Source of the DNA: Sepioteuthis lessoniana
Lineage: Eukaryota; Mollusca; Cephalopoda; Myopsida; Loliginidae
Assembly (NCBI GenBank): GCA_963585895.1
Contig: OY757904.1
Location: 164,099,213 to 164,163,212 of the forward strand
Direction of reading: 5' to 3'
Length of the DNA: 64,000 bases
The position numbers and the translations under genes were made by a program. How positions within the stretch are numbered: the stretch's first letter is position 1; every line of letters begins with the position of its first letter. This document shows, in pieces, positions 46,093 to 56,838 of this stretch. A model generated the notes under the pieces. That model did no database searches. It worked only from the letters and a program-made list of their open reading frames with translations, and was not told the DNA's origin.

Positions 46093-47500
46093 ACAGAGAG
46101 AGGTAATCAAATTGTTCCTACAAGAATTATCTAGAAAAATTAATGCCTCTCCCACCTCAATAAAACTTTATCCACTGTCTAATGATAATACGGAAATTTA
46201 CTTTGACCAGAATATCAGCAGTTATGGCTAATAAAAGATAGAAATAAATACAAAAACTAGTGTAAAAATAATATTTCATCAATGAAAAAATTAACAATTT
46301 ATTCTTGTTAGTATTTTTGTGCTGTTAAACAAAAAATTGGTTGAAAAAGAAAAAGTGAGAAAAATGAAAGAATATTCATTCTTGCAACTTCTCTAATTTT
46401 TCTAACAAGTTTTGCTTTGCTTAGATTAGAGTAGATTAGTCTTTTGCAATGGAAATAAACGTTATCTAGCAAAGTAGATTCAGTCAAGCAAAACCACATT
46501 GATCTGTTCTCTTGCCATGGTGTTCAGTGTGTCAACAGATGCTAAACATGACCGTGACATTGATAGAAATTGACCAGAAGTTGATTTGATGTACAATTAT
46601 CAGAACAGAATTTGATGTGCCCTAATTAAAATAGATTTTGATGGTCAATGATGCAAATAAACCTTAATTTATGGTGATCTAAAAAATGGTGATGTGCAAT
46701 TATAAAAAAAAAACTCTTATAAAAATTGATATATAATGCAGTGTAAATACATTGATGAACAATGACTTAATGTACAATGATCAGAACAAAATTTTTGGAA
46801 GAATGTAATAGGATTTTAATTGATAATGGTCTGAAGAGATTGTTGATAATTAATCAAATCTGGACATGTAACATAAAATCTATGTCAATACTTTTAGAGG
46901 CTAACTTTATTATTTGAAAATGAGAAATCAAAGGAAAAAAATTTTTAGAGGAAGTTCCAGTAAGTAATAAAAACCGACAGAACATGATATTTTCCATCCA
47001 ATCAAAACAATGCATAAGATCACTATCTGGAGCCAAACTAAATCGCTTTTCATGTATGAAAATGAAGTTAGTACCAGTAGTGATCACAAATTCAATATTA
47101 ACAATCACAAATAGTGATAACATTAACAGTGTTTCAGAAAATTTCCTCTCAGCAGTTAACACAATTCTTTACACAATGCTACTCTCACTACAATCATTTT
47201 TTGAAAACTATTCACCAACAACAAAGTGACAATATCTACTACTTCAAGTACAGCAACTCTTAATAATTCTCACAATAAAATGACAAAACAATCATTAAAT
47301 TCTTCACTTTAATTTCATCAAGAACACTATACAAGTGATAAATCATTTCTTATCGTTTCTTCTGGGTTTGAACTATTATCTATTTCTCCACAAACTCAAT
47401 ATTGGTTATAAATTACATTGTTGAAACTGATGCCATAAAATTGGCATTGATGAGTGGTGGAGATTTCTGTAAACTTACACACCGATGAGTTCAAAACCTA
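46093..47500. other. AT-rich sequence, no gene recognised
   Basis: Overlapping short frames at 46,854-47,229 on both strands have no recognisable domain. Confidence 0.4.
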
Positions 47501-47507
47501 CTACTAT

Positions 47508-47510
<3 letters not shown>

Positions 47511-47585
<75 letters not shown>

Positions 47586-47607
47586 GTGTGTGTGTGTGTG
47601 TGTGTGT
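47511..47607. repeat. Compound (TA)n(TG)n microsatellite
   Basis: About 32 TA then TGTATG and about 12 TG, ending at the edge of repeat D copy 2. Confidence 0.95.
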
Positions 47608-47867
47608 TTAGTCCTATGCTTGTCACAGTATTTGATTGGAATCTTAGTTCCATGACTACCATATGTGTTTCCGGCTAGTTGGTTTATCAATTCCTTCTGT
47701 GGCCACGTTATGTTCGAAAGATCCCCAGAAGTGGATGACACAATCGATCAGGAACTTTTGACAGTTGGGATGTTTCGTTGGAACACGTTGCCTGGGTGTT
47801 GGCAACTCAAAAATAAGAAAAAACTCTCCCTTAACAATTAACAACAATTTATTGAAACACAATAGTT

Positions 47868-47908
<41 letters not shown>

Positions 47909-48346
47909 ATATAAATCGTCACTTTATGTTGTATTTAAACGTCAGATGAATGAGGTATCTGGCCGGTGAATTCTTTCTATCTTACTCAATTTTTCGGAGA
48001 GTGAGGCTTTTACTAGCGAAGCTTTAGTTCTTGGAGAATTTTCTTTTCTTGTTCTCTTGTTTACGGTATGAAAATCGGATATCTTCTCTCCCTTCTAACC
48101 ATAAAACCTTTATTTTTATTGAGGATTCCCTTCGAAACAAACATTCCCAATTGGCTAACCAATCACAGATCATTTCGTATTCTCCAACTACTTTTTGACT
48201 AGTCAGCCAATCAAATGCGCTGATCTACGTCTGTAAGAAGAGTATCCCTTGCACGTATCAGATTCTAATTGGTCATCAGTTCAAACCACAATATGGGCTC
48301 GGTTAATTAAAGGTCCCAGTCAACGCCTTGTGACGGAGTATAGTAG
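47606..48346 (-). repeat. LTR-like repeat D, copy 2
   Basis: Matches 43,310-44,028 throughout. A (TA)n tract (47,873-47,900) sits inside it where copy 1 has only a short AT stretch. The minus strand carries CCTCAATAAAAATAAAG, a polyadenylation-like signal, and GATTGG boxes. Its right end at GGAGTATAG directly abuts LTR-like repeat C. Confidence 0.65.
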
Positions 48347-48830
48347 GTAGCAGAAAGAAACTTGAATTTTTGTTTGGCGCGTAATTTAATTTGACCGTTA
48401 GAGTCGCCGAACATTTTCACCCAATCAGGATGACTTGTCTTATTCAGCCCGAACCATATTTCCTAGCAGCACTAATAATTGAAGAAAGCCTGCGAAACTC
48501 TCTCTCCTTCAGAAATCTCCAATGGGAACGGACGCCTATTCGTCTGCTCCTGAATAGCAGTAGCAGCATCATACACTATGAGGAGAGCCATCTAGTTCAT
48601 GGACCCCTAGGGTCTATTCTTCTAGACCAAGGGATCCTAGTCAAAAACAAATTAGATGATACACTCTAACAACTTCCTACCTTCTTTCCTTACTACGAGA
48701 CCTCGCAGTACACCAGTGTAAACCCCTTTACTTCATGCTGCCATTAAAACCTTGATACAAAACCTAACGACGTCTTCGTTCTTCTCCACTACCTTTATTT
48801 TCCATCAACATTTACCGAGGGGATAACAAC
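48347..48830 (+). repeat. LTR-like repeat C, copy 2
   Basis: Starts GTAGCAGAAAG, then TTTGGCGCGTAATTTAATTTG, TTTTCACCCAATCAGGATGA, and AGACCAAGGGATCCTAGTC. It follows copies 1 and 3 until about GTCTTCGTTCTTCTCC, then runs into a different CCAACG minisatellite instead of the CTTCCTCGCTAAA end. Confidence 0.65.
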
Positions 48831-48833
48831 CAA

Positions 48834-48966
48834 CTAAATACCAACGCTACCAACGAATTACCAACGAAATACCAACGCTACCAACGAATTACCTACGCTA
48901 CCAACGAAATACCAACGCAACCAACGTAATACCAACGCAACCAAAGTAATACCAACAAAACCAGCT
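48834..48966. repeat. CCAACG minisatellite, unit about 20 bp
   Basis: Six to seven units made of two 10-base halves such as TACCAACGCT and ACCAACGAAT, following the end of repeat C copy 2. Confidence 0.85.
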
Positions 48967-49081
48967 TAAATCTTAAACCAAAAACCCAATAATAATAGTA
49001 ATAATAATAATGTTATCCCCATCGCTATAAGTGACACTATTGATAGTGGTATACAAACTAGTTCTTTACGGGTGGGCATGA

Positions 49082-49140
49082 GTGCTTGTGTGTGCGCGCG
49101 TGTATATGCGCACGGGCGTATATATGTGTATGGTTATGTT
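49082..49140. repeat. Alternating purine-pyrimidine tract
   Basis: TGTGTGTGCGCGCGTGTATA followed by TGCGCACGGGCGTATATATG is low complexity and potentially Z-DNA forming. Confidence 0.6.
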
Positions 49141-49154
49141 TTGACCATGAGTAG

Positions 49155-49812
49155 TAGGTCCTTCTTAACAACAGGAATATTAGAGATAAATATGTGTTAG
49201 CATTGAGAAACAAATTCGATGCACTACAGAAGAAGACAGAAATACGTACCCCGAATGACGAATATGAGAATTTCGTCAACGCACACCTAGAGGCAGTAGC
49301 GAAATGCATACCAACAAAACTTAGAACTAAATCTAGAGTCCCATGGGAGACATTAGCGGAAAGAGAAAAACGTGCAGACATGAAAACTGCCTCCAAATGC
49401 AATAGAAAGAACCCAACGAACACAAATGCCCTGAAACTAAAAAAGGCACAAAATGAATTAGCAAGCATATATCTTAAAGAACAGACAGAATACATACAAA
49501 ATGAGATAGATAAGATTAGACTCAGTGGAAGATAGGCAATCTAGAATAGCGTGGCAAACGATAAACGAAGTGAGCAGAAGGAAGAGCACAGCTAAAGCTA
49601 AACTGAAAGCTACAAACCAACTAGAAAGAATAAAACTGTGGAAACAGCATTTCGAGAAAACCCACCGAAAGTTACACATGAACCAATCACGAGAATTATT
49701 CGTAAGCAATTAGACATTAAACTAGGACCGTTTACTCTAGAAGAACTCGACCCAGTACTTAGAAAAAATTAAAAATAGGAAAGCCGCAGGGATTGCTGAA
49801 ATTCTCCCAGAA
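49155..49812 (+). pseudogene. RTE LINE, linker and RT-finger region (5'-truncated copy)
   Basis: The element starts abruptly within the linker after the endonuclease: LLNNRNIRDKYVLALRNKFD, PNDEYENFVNAHLEAVAKCI, SRVPWETLAEREKR and LKKAQNELASIYLKEQTEYI (49,194-49,535), then SRIAWQTINEVSRRKSTAK and QLERIKLWKQHFEK in another frame (49,525-49,713). Frameshifts lie near 49,520, 49,660 and 49,765. Truncated 5' ends are usual for LINEs because reverse transcription stops early. This leads directly into the RT frame at 49,813. Confidence 0.88.
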
Positions 49813-50715
49813 GTGTGGAAGACCAGACAATTCGACGACATACTGCTCCGACACTGTAACGCAGTTTATAATCAAAATCCGAGAGATAGATGGGTGAAGA
49901 GATGCATCCTCCTCTTCCCTAACAAGGGTGACCATGGATTAGCCAAGAACTATCGAGGCATAACACTTACATCCATAGCAGCCAAAATATACAATGTCCT
50001 ACTACGAAACTGCAGAGAACCCAAAATCGACAACAGTCTTAGGAATAACCACAATGGCTTCCAAAGAAATAGATCCACGACCTCACAAATATTGACTATC
50101 AGTAGAATCCTTGAAGGCGTACGGGAAAAAAACCTACAGGCGACAATACTATTTGTCGACTTTACCAAGGCCTTTGATTCCATTCACAGAGGAAAGATGG
50201 AACAAATTCTACTAGCATACGGCATACCAAAAGAGACCGTTGCAGCAATAATGATTCTCTATAGAAACACCAAAGTAAAAGTACGTTCTCTGGATGGAGA
50301 CATAGAATACTTCGACATTGTAGCAGGAGTACTGCCAGGGGACACACTTGCCCCATACCTCTTTATCATCTGTCTAGACTACGTGCTTAGAACATTGATT
50401 GATAAAATCAAAGAAAACGTCTTCGAGCTGACAAAGAAAAGAAGCAGAAGGTACCCCGCAAAAACAATTACCGACGCCGACTACGCCGATGACATAGCGA
50501 TTCTGGCAAATACACCCAACCAAGCCGAAACACTACTGAATAGTATGGAACGAGCCGCCTCAGGCATTGGCCTTAATGTCAATGCACACAAAACGGAATA
50601 CATGTGCTTTAATCAAACAGGCGACATTTCCACACAAGGCAATAGCTTTCTGAAACTAGTTGACAAGTTCGCCTACCCAGGAAGCAGTGTCTCAGGCATG
50701 AACAGCTATCAATAG
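49813..50715 (+). CDS. RTE-type LINE reverse transcriptase (partial frame)
   Basis: A 300-codon open frame that is the core of a non-LTR reverse transcriptase, which copies LINE RNA at a nicked chromosomal target. NYRGITLTSIAAKIYNVLLR is at about residues 46-65. The first catalytic Asp lies in FVDFTKAFDS at about 114-123. DTLAPYLFIICLDYVLR follows, where the usual Q of the QGD motif reads P (PGD). The YADD catalytic box is at about 223-226. LNVNAHKTEYMCFNQTGDIS and LVDKFAYPGSSVSG close the frame. The Met start is simply the first in frame; the original protein continues upstream and, after a shift near 50,705, downstream. Both catalytic motifs are intact, but the copy cannot make a full protein. 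Confidence 0.93.
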   Translation: MWKTRQFDDILLRHCNAVYNQNPRDRWVKRCILLFPNKGDHGLAKNYRGITLTSIAAKIYNVLLRNCREPKIDNSLRNNHNGFQRNRSTTSQILTISRILEGVREKNLQATILFVDFTKAFDSIHRGKMEQILLAYGIPKETVAAIMILYRNTKVKVRSLDGDIEYFDIVAGVLPGDTLAPYLFIICLDYVLRTLIDKIKENVFELTKKRSRRYPAKTITDADYADDIAILANTPNQAETLLNSMERAASGIGLNVNAHKTEYMCFNQTGDISTQGNSFLKLVDKFAYPGSSVSGMNSYQ

Positions 50716-51211
50716 GCTATCGGTCATATGGAAGTCAGACCTGACCGATAAAATGAAACTCAGTTTCTTCCAAGCAGCGGTCGTGTCGATACTGCTATAT
50801 GGATGCACTACATGGATGCTAACTAAACTGGTGGAGAGAAAGCTTGATGGCGACTACACAAGAATGCTGCGAGTAATTTTGAACAATTCCTGGAGGCAAC
50901 AGCCCACAAAGCAGCAGATATATGGCTACCTACCTCCCATCACGAAAACTATCAAAGTTAGACAAACCAGACATGCAAGACACTGCTGGAGAAGTAGAGA
51001 CCTACTCATAAGTGATGTTCTCCAATGGACCCCCTCACATGGCCGAGCAAAAGCAGGGTGACCAGCTCGAACCTACATACAGCAGCTCCGTGAGGATACG
51101 GGATGCCGCCCTGAGGACCTGCCAAAAGCGATGAACGATAGGGAGGAGTAGCGAGAGAGGGTCAGAGATATCCGTGCTGGCGGCACGACATGATGATGAT
51201 GATGATGATGC
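50716..51211 (+). pseudogene. RTE LINE, C-terminal part and 3' tail
   Basis: After a frameshift the plus strand continues AINRLSVIWKSDLTDKMKLS, then FFQAAVVSILLYGCTTWMLT and RHARHCWRSRDLLISDVLQW (to 51,061). The final REDTGCRPEDLPKAMNDREE-like segment is in another frame. The element ends in (ATG)n at 51,190-51,210. RTE elements typically end in a short microsatellite instead of poly(A). Confidence 0.88.
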
Positions 51212-51591
51212 ATATACGTATGTGTGTGTATAGAGGCCGAGACATATTTGCCTGGGATCACTAATTCTTCTCTGCTAGTAAAATACGTATAAGAATGGTT
51301 CAGTAACTTAAAAAAAATTATGATCACACCTTTAAGCATCTCTTGGAGACTTGTTGGCTGTTTTCTTTTTTTATGTTCAAAAGCTAGGTGGCCAAAAATC
51401 CGGAAATTGGAATCTTCTCCATTTGGGTCAGTTAAAAGGGACACGCCAGCGGGACGAACAAGCCAGGACGAGGTAATTTGTCCGCTACAGAGACACGAAA
51501 AGAGACAAAAATGAAAAGGCTAAAGATACAGAAAGCCGAAAATCTAGCAGATCTTACTTTTAAGTTTAAGTAGCTACTTAACAAAAAAAAA

Positions 51592-51609
51592 AAAAAAAAA
51601 AAAAAAAAA
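51592..51609. repeat. Poly(A) tract
   Basis: A run of about 28 A including flanking bases (51,582-51,609), not linked to a recognised element. Confidence 0.9.
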
Positions 51610-51769
51610 GAAGTAAAGACACCACAAATCATTGAATCGTGTCTCACAAACTTCTTCCTCTAAAAACTTTTTTCGTTTTCGTCTTACTCTTTCCTGGTGG
51701 GACCATCTGGGACTCTTGCATCTCGACTCGACTTGCGTGTGCATGGCTCCGATTCGATGTTCCCACAGT

Positions 51770-52049
51770 AGCTCTTTTCATATTAACCAAAATAAAAGAT
51801 CTGATTAATCTATCGAAAGATTGGACCTTTTAACTCTAACAGCTGGGCAAAAGATGTCATGAATTATAATGGCTCAATGGACCGACAAAACTCTTAGTCT
51901 GCTTACTTTTTGTTTTGATAATTTGAAAGTTCAAGTAGTACTAGTCCCTCACTGAGCTTTGAAATTGACTTTTGAATTTCTTTTAAAGTCAATTAGTTTG
52001 TTTTATATTTTTATAAAAAGAAAATTACATTTTCCTAAATAAAAAAGTG
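51770..52049 (+). repeat. Interspersed repeat E, copy 2, left part
   Basis: Matches 44,029-44,330 (CCAAAATAAAAGATCTGATT, AGCTGGGCAAAAGATGTCAT, AAATTACATTTTCCTAAATA). It is interrupted at AAGTG (52,045-52,049) by repeat C and resumes after 52,834 with CATCATATTCTTCATAAA. Confidence 0.75.
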
Positions 52050-52829
52050 TTTAGCGAGGAAGATTGTTACGTTACCTCCTCGTTATATTGTGAGAAAATG
52101 AAAGAGAGAACGAAGAGGCCGTAAAGTTTTCAAGAAGGTTTAATGGCAGCCAGAATAAAGGGTACCTTTATGCTGCAAGTGTCGTAGGAAAGGAGGAAGG
52201 GAATAGTTATTGAGTTGAGAAGGAATTATAGCAGCTAAATGCCTGAGCGGAATGTGCGTTGCTACTGTCAAGGCGATGCTGAAAGTCTGAGCAGAATATG
52301 CGTTGCTATAGACATAGCAAAAGTCTTGTTTACTGTTTAAGGACAGGAATGCTATCGTCACCCATAAGTGTGTGATCCTGGTTGCTGTAGGAGAGAGGCA
52401 TGAAAGTCTCCAGAAAATGTTGCCCAGGAATGAGGTAGCTGAGTGAATTGCGCGTCGCTGTAGACATAGCAAAAGTTAGAGGCGACATAAAGGTGTTCCT
52501 GTAAGTGGCGGATTACATACATCTAATTCATGTTCAACTGGGAACCCTTGGTCTCAGAGGGTAGACTCAAAAGGTCTATAAATTAGACGGCTTCCCTCAT
52601 GGTGTTGTGATTCTGCTGCTACGACGGGAGTGGACAGAAAGTACGTCCGTCCTACTCGAAAGGTACTGAGGAAGAGATAGTTAGGCGGGCTTTCACAATT
52701 TTCATGTTGCCCGGGAAAATGGTCCGGGCTGAATATGATAAGTCATCCTCATTGGGTGAAAATATGCGACGACCATAATGGTCAAATTAATTTACGCGCC
52801 AAACAAAAATACGAAGTTCTTTCTGCTAC
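52050..52829 (-). repeat. LTR-like repeat C, copy 3, inserted in repeat E
   Basis: The reverse complement gives GTAGCAGAAAGAACTTCG, TTTGGCGCGTAAATTAATTT, ATTTTCACCCAATGAGGATG, and ends TCTTCCTCGCTAAA. The 5-base repeat AAGTG flanks it (52,045-52,049 and 52,830-52,834). Comparing with the uninterrupted repeat E at 44,320-44,335 shows that removing the insertion and one AAGTG restores the E sequence. A ~780-bp unit with 4-5 bp duplication and no reading frame fits a solo LTR. Confidence 0.8.
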
Positions 52830-52865
52830 AAGTGCATCATATTCTTCATAAATATTTAGCTCCGA

Positions 52866-53990
52866 GCGGAGGGGTTGGGTAAATAGGATACATCAGGTTG
52901 TCATATCCCTCTCATACTTATCCTGTTATTTACCTCTTGGCCAAATGACCGAATTTTTCAAATATAGATATGTAAAGAAAGCACATCAATTTTTAACTGC
53001 ATGCATTGTTTCCTTCCGGAAAAAATAATTTTTTTTAGTTATTTCCCCTGGGGACAATCGTAGTGGTCTTGTAGGGAACAAATAGATAAATAAATAGTTT
53101 AAATTGTATTAAAAAAAGAAAATTATTAAAATATGCAGAAACTCCCAGATGCCTCTGACAGGAAAAGGGGGCGACGCACGTGTAAAGAAAAAGGGACCTC
53201 CCAACAAAAGGAGGAAGCACAGTCTCTTTCAGCAGTGACCGGTGGAGTTACAACATCTTAATCTCCCGGCAGCTAGTGAAGCCAACGCGGCAGCTCTTAG
53301 GCGTCACGTTGGGTTAAACCTTTCACTAGTAGCGGCCGTCTCGGTTAACAGTATGCCAAAGTATAAAAAGCTACGAAATGGACCTATCGAACTACAAACT
53401 AAAACACTGGACTTGGACAAACTTCCAAAAGCGACTAAAACGTTGTTAAAACTTTAAAATACCAAATGAGGACACATATATACCAAGAAACGATTAACGT
53501 ATTTTTAAACACCTTGACAGAGGAATTCAACTATTTCAATTGTATTCAGGGAAAATTCCTTCACCCATTGAATGGTTGTTTAACCCAGGAAATAAAGGAA
53601 AAAATATTTAAAAAAAAATCTCTTTGTCTCCTATCTGTTGCTGTCTTCTTTCGTATAATTCTTTTTTTGGCCTTCTTGTTCCAGGAGTTACATCGACAAG
53701 ACAACGTGGGGTAAAAATAGAATAACCTCAGAATGGAGTCAGAAAAAAAACGGTAACACCGCTTGCCCTGACCTCTACCTGATCCCACAGTCTCTCCTGC
53801 CTGGTTGGTGATTGTCATGCTGGTTCTTTGCTAACTGATTTCATTTCAATCTGTTGCTCTGCGGTGATTTCTTGTTGGTTAGTGGCCATTGCCTTCACCT
53901 CTCCAAAACTCTCGCGCAAACTTATTGGTCCTTTATAACTTGTTTTTATCAATCGAAGTCGTATTATTATGACGCGCAGTAAGATAACTG
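52866..53990. other. Unassigned sequence with a GC-richer patch
   Basis: A CpG-containing patch at 53,150-53,360 includes a 71-codon frame (53,242-53,457, MELQHLNLPAASEANAAALR...). On the minus strand 53,815-54,000 reads ITLRVIIIRLRLIKTSYKG-like sequence. I do not recognise either. They may be remnants of the LTR element fragment next door. Confidence 0.3.
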
Positions 53991-54068
53991 AAACAACCAT
54001 TTAGCTAATTGCTATTTTTAGAATAGTCGACGTGGAAGCACTTATGTGTTGGTTCTCTATTGAGATGT

Positions 54069-54510
54069 CTACACTCTTCCAATAGTGTCCAGTTTATTTG
54101 ATCGTTCTTTTAAACTAATAATTTTAAATGGTCCAAGTGAATCTTCTACCAATTTCCCTTTATGGATTGGGGTTCGGTAAGGTTTCAATTTTATAGGGAA
54201 GTGATTTAACGTTATTGGAATTTTACCTGCTCTGTTCTCTCTTACCACAGACTCGACCAAAATCACATCTTCATTTCTTTGGGATGCTTCTTTTGTTGTA
54301 AATACTCGGTATAAGGTTCCATTCAGTTGTCTTGTGGAGACTGATTCGGCAGAGCAGAAAATAATGGTATATGAGGGTAATTTAATACTGTCTAATGAGT
54401 AGATATTGAACTCACCACTAATATTAGTACCAAGTGGAATTTTACCCCCTTTAACTTTAATTATCTAGACAATACTTTATCTAACAATTTATCTAAGCAA
54501 CAAAGTAACA
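54069..54510 (-). pseudogene. Gypsy-like protease-RT linker fragment
   Basis: The minus strand reads IPLGTNISGEFNIYS, AESVSTRQLNGTLYRVFTTK, EDVILVESVVRENRAGKIPI and IKLKPYRTPIHKGKLVEDS. This is the region between the retropepsin and the start of reverse transcriptase in Gypsy pol. It differs from elements A and B, so it is a fragment of a third element. It lies just past the 3' LTR of element B. Confidence 0.55.
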
Positions 54511-54559
54511 GACCAAAAATCTGCGCTAAGAATAAAGAGAAACGGAGGAAAATAATCAC

Positions 54560-54810
54560 ATACCTTAAACTGTAGGGTTTGTTGAAGGTGACTGTTTTTC
54601 CTGGTGTGGATGTGCCGTGGATTCTCAGGGTTGAATACTGTTATAGTATTTGTTAGTATGTATATAAGAAAAGCGATAGACAACGACGAGGCATGTTTTA
54701 GCTTTTAGGCGCGACGCTGTATACTGACTGTATACTGACAAAGCCCTCTATTTTATTCAAACAAGGGAAGTAACTGCTTCTTCGAAAGGAAGGTAACTCA
54801 TGTCACGACA
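54560..54810 (-). repeat. Gypsy element B, 3' LTR
   Basis: The LTR starts TGTCGTGACATGAGTTACC at 54,810 on the minus strand, immediately after a polypurine tract GAAAGGGGGA (54,811-54,820). An AATAAA signal follows (about 54,755). The far end is uncertain because no second LTR was found for comparison. Confidence 0.7.
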
Positions 54811-54888
54811 TCCCCCTTTCATTAGAAATATGGTTCAGGCAGGGTTCAGTTAGTTCACTGAAAAACAAAAGCTTTGTATGACCACTTT

Positions 54889-55383
54889 CTATAGGTTGTA
54901 CTTTTTGGGAGGTTTTATGACACGACCCGATCTAGTAGTTGTTTCTGATGGTGTGTTATCGCTTGGCTGCGTTTGATGTGCATGTCTGTGTGTTACTTCA
55001 GATGGCGTGCAGATGTCAGTGTGTATGTAGGGTTTTTCTGTAGGATGTGTGTTTGGAATGTTAGGGGGTGGAGGCTCAGTGTGATGGATGGATGTATTAT
55101 GGAGAGACGTCAGTGTCTTATTAGAATTGCTGACATCCTCCTTGAGATGTCTACGGTTTCTGCGAAGAACCTGTCCTGTTTGGGTTTCGATGGTATAGGA
55201 TCGTGGTTCAGTGCATGCTTGTCTGCCAATTGCTGGAGTCCACTTCCTCTTATCATGGTCTTGTACTCTCACCAGATGCCCTATGTTGAGGTTGGATGGA
55301 TTCTTTGCATGTTGGTCGCGTTGTTTTTTTCTGCAACAACTGTCAATGGAGTAGGCGCTCCTGAATTTCCTCTTTTCGGGCAT
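54889..55383 (-). CDS. Gypsy pol C-terminus (element B)
   Basis: A 164-codon frame that continues the integrase. It contains NIGHLVRVQDHDKRKWTPAI and EPRSYTIETQTGQVLRRNRR, matching the SH3-like C-terminal integrase region of Gypsy elements in which the ...YxV..xxGxxxRRNRRHL pattern is common. It ends in a Thr/Pro/His-rich tail and TTRSGRVIKPPKKYNL. The start Met lies inside the original frame, which is shifted relative to the core at 55,531. It supports target-DNA contact by integrase. It is probably not translated alone. Confidence 0.8.
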   Translation of the reverse strand: MPEKRKFRSAYSIDSCCRKKQRDQHAKNPSNLNIGHLVRVQDHDKRKWTPAIGRQACTEPRSYTIETQTGQVLRRNRRHLKEDVSNSNKTLTSLHNTSIHHTEPPPPNIPNTHPTEKPYIHTDICTPSEVTHRHAHQTQPSDNTPSETTTRSGRVIKPPKKYNL

Positions 55384-55851
55384 TTTTGTTGGTGCGTTTT
55401 GTGGGAAGATTGCTGACCAGCTTCCGATTGAATAGTAGTTCTCCCGGGGATGGGATTACATGATCCACTGGAGTCGATCGGAGACGCAGCAGACTCATTT
55501 CTATATCTCGGTTGCCTAGTATGGCCTTCTTCATGGCTCCCTTGATGGTCTGTATGCACTGTTCTGCCATGCCGTTTGATTGGGGTATTTTGTAGAGGAG
55601 GTGATGTGCTCAAAACCCCATCCTTTAGCAAATTCTTTAAACTGCTGAGAGCTAAAGTGGGGTCCATTGTCGTTGATAAGCCTTTCCGGGACTCCTTGTT
55701 CAGCCAAGATTTGCTTGATAATATTGATGACTTCATTGCTGGAGAATTCCCATAATTTGCTGATGAAGGGGTATTTTGAGTAGTAGTCCACAATGAAGAG
55801 GTAATTGTGCCTGTTGAGGTTGAAAATATTAGTAGCCACGATTTCCCATGG
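55343..55851 (-). pseudogene. Gypsy integrase catalytic core (element B), frameshifted
   Basis: Frame 55,531-55,839 reads VATNIFNLNRHNYLFIVDYY, then PERLINDNGPHFSSQQFKEF. The normal first catalytic Asp (as in a ...VGTDLF pattern) is replaced by Asn; the second Asp (INDNGP) is intact. Frame 55,343-55,570 supplies GMAEQCIQTIKGAMKKA with the Glu, in a different frame. Loss of the first Asp and the shift make it catalytically dead. Confidence 0.85.
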
Positions 55852-56202
55852 TCATATTGGTATCTCATGTGGCATTAGGGACTCTGAAGATTGGGGCTTC
55901 TGGAATTCTTGACAGATGGCGCATTGCAGCACTATCTTGTCTATGTCGCTATTTATGCCACTCCAGAAAACACAGGTTTTTGCCCTAAGCTTGGAATGGT
56001 CGCTTCCTTGGTGACCATAAGGAATTTTTTCCAATGATTCTGTCTGCATTGATTTGGGGATCAGTATCCTGTCTCCTTTAAACAAAATGCCATTCTCAAT
56101 AGAGAGCTCATCTCGATATGACCAATAGGGTTGAAGGTCTTTGTGTAGTTCTCTGCGAGGTTCTGGCCAGCCTTGAAGAATCCGTACTCTTAATTCACAC
56201 AA
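55852..56202 (-). CDS. Gypsy integrase zinc domain (element B)
   Basis: A 116-codon frame. Residues 60-100 carry the integrase H2C2 zinc-binding domain: H64, then FWSGINSDIDKIV, then C94 and C97. The first His of the usual HxxH looks replaced by Pro61 (PYGH). A stop separates it from the catalytic core at 55,851. It belongs to one original pol frame with the RNase H remnant upstream. Confidence 0.8.
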   Translation of the reverse strand: MCELRVRILQGWPEPRRELHKDLQPYWSYRDELSIENGILFKGDRILIPKSMQTESLEKIPYGHQGSDHSKLRAKTCVFWSGINSDIDKIVLQCAICQEFQKPQSSESLMPHEIPI

Positions 56203-56830
56203 TATTGGGTCGGCACTGGTTGCTTGACGGATCTGAGTTAATTTTTCAGTCGAAAATTGTACAAAGTCTACTTTAACGTCTAAGTCAATGACTTCTTTGT
56301 TTTTTTATTGGGAAGTCTGGCTAATCCATCTGCCAGTAGCATCTCTCTGCCTGGTCGATATTTGATGACCATGTCATACTCTTGGAGTCTTAATAACATC
56401 CGTTGAAGTTGGGGAGGTACTGATGTTAGGTTCTTAAGGCAAATCATTCCCAAGGGCTTGTGGTTACTCTCAACTTCAAATGCACATCCGTAAATGTATG
56501 CTCGAAATCATTCGCAGCCGAATACAACAGCTAAGAGTTCCCGCTCGACATTGACGTGGCACTGCTCTGTTTCGGTCAGAGATTTTGAAGTAAAAGCTAT
56601 GGGTTTGCCTTCTTGAATTAGGGCTGCTCCCAAGCCTCTTGATGATGTGTCTACTTGTATTCCGGACTTTTTAGAAGGGTCGTAATAGTGTAGTAATATT
56701 TCCTTGCATATTAAGTCCTTTATTTCTTGCAGCGACTTCTGGTGGCTATCGTTCCAATCATCGTCAGTATCTTTTCTTATGAGTTCCCTGAGGAAGTACT
56801 GCTGCTTCTTGTGCCAGGATGTAGTCGTTC
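56203..56830 (-). pseudogene. Gypsy RNase H remnant (element B)
   Basis: The minus strand in several frames gives WNDSHQKSLQEIKDLICKEI, then SGIQVDTSSRGLGAALIQEG, KPIAFTSKSLTETEQ, VERELLAVVFGCERFRAYIY and QEYDMVIKYRPGREMLLADG. These are the end of RT and the RNase H domain with its catalytic DTSSRGLGA and VERELLA patterns. Directly upstream the sequence passes into protease (56,839). The whole RT palm is therefore missing. Confidence 0.85.
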
Positions 56831-56838
56831 ATTCCGGT

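Noticed and set aside
49058..49709. Minus-strand frames of 145 and 83 codons
   Set aside because: They are antisense to the RTE LINE linker, whose plus-strand motifs match other copies.
54973..55416. Plus-strand 147-codon frame
   Set aside because: It is antisense to the Gypsy pol C-terminal frame, which has recognisable motifs.
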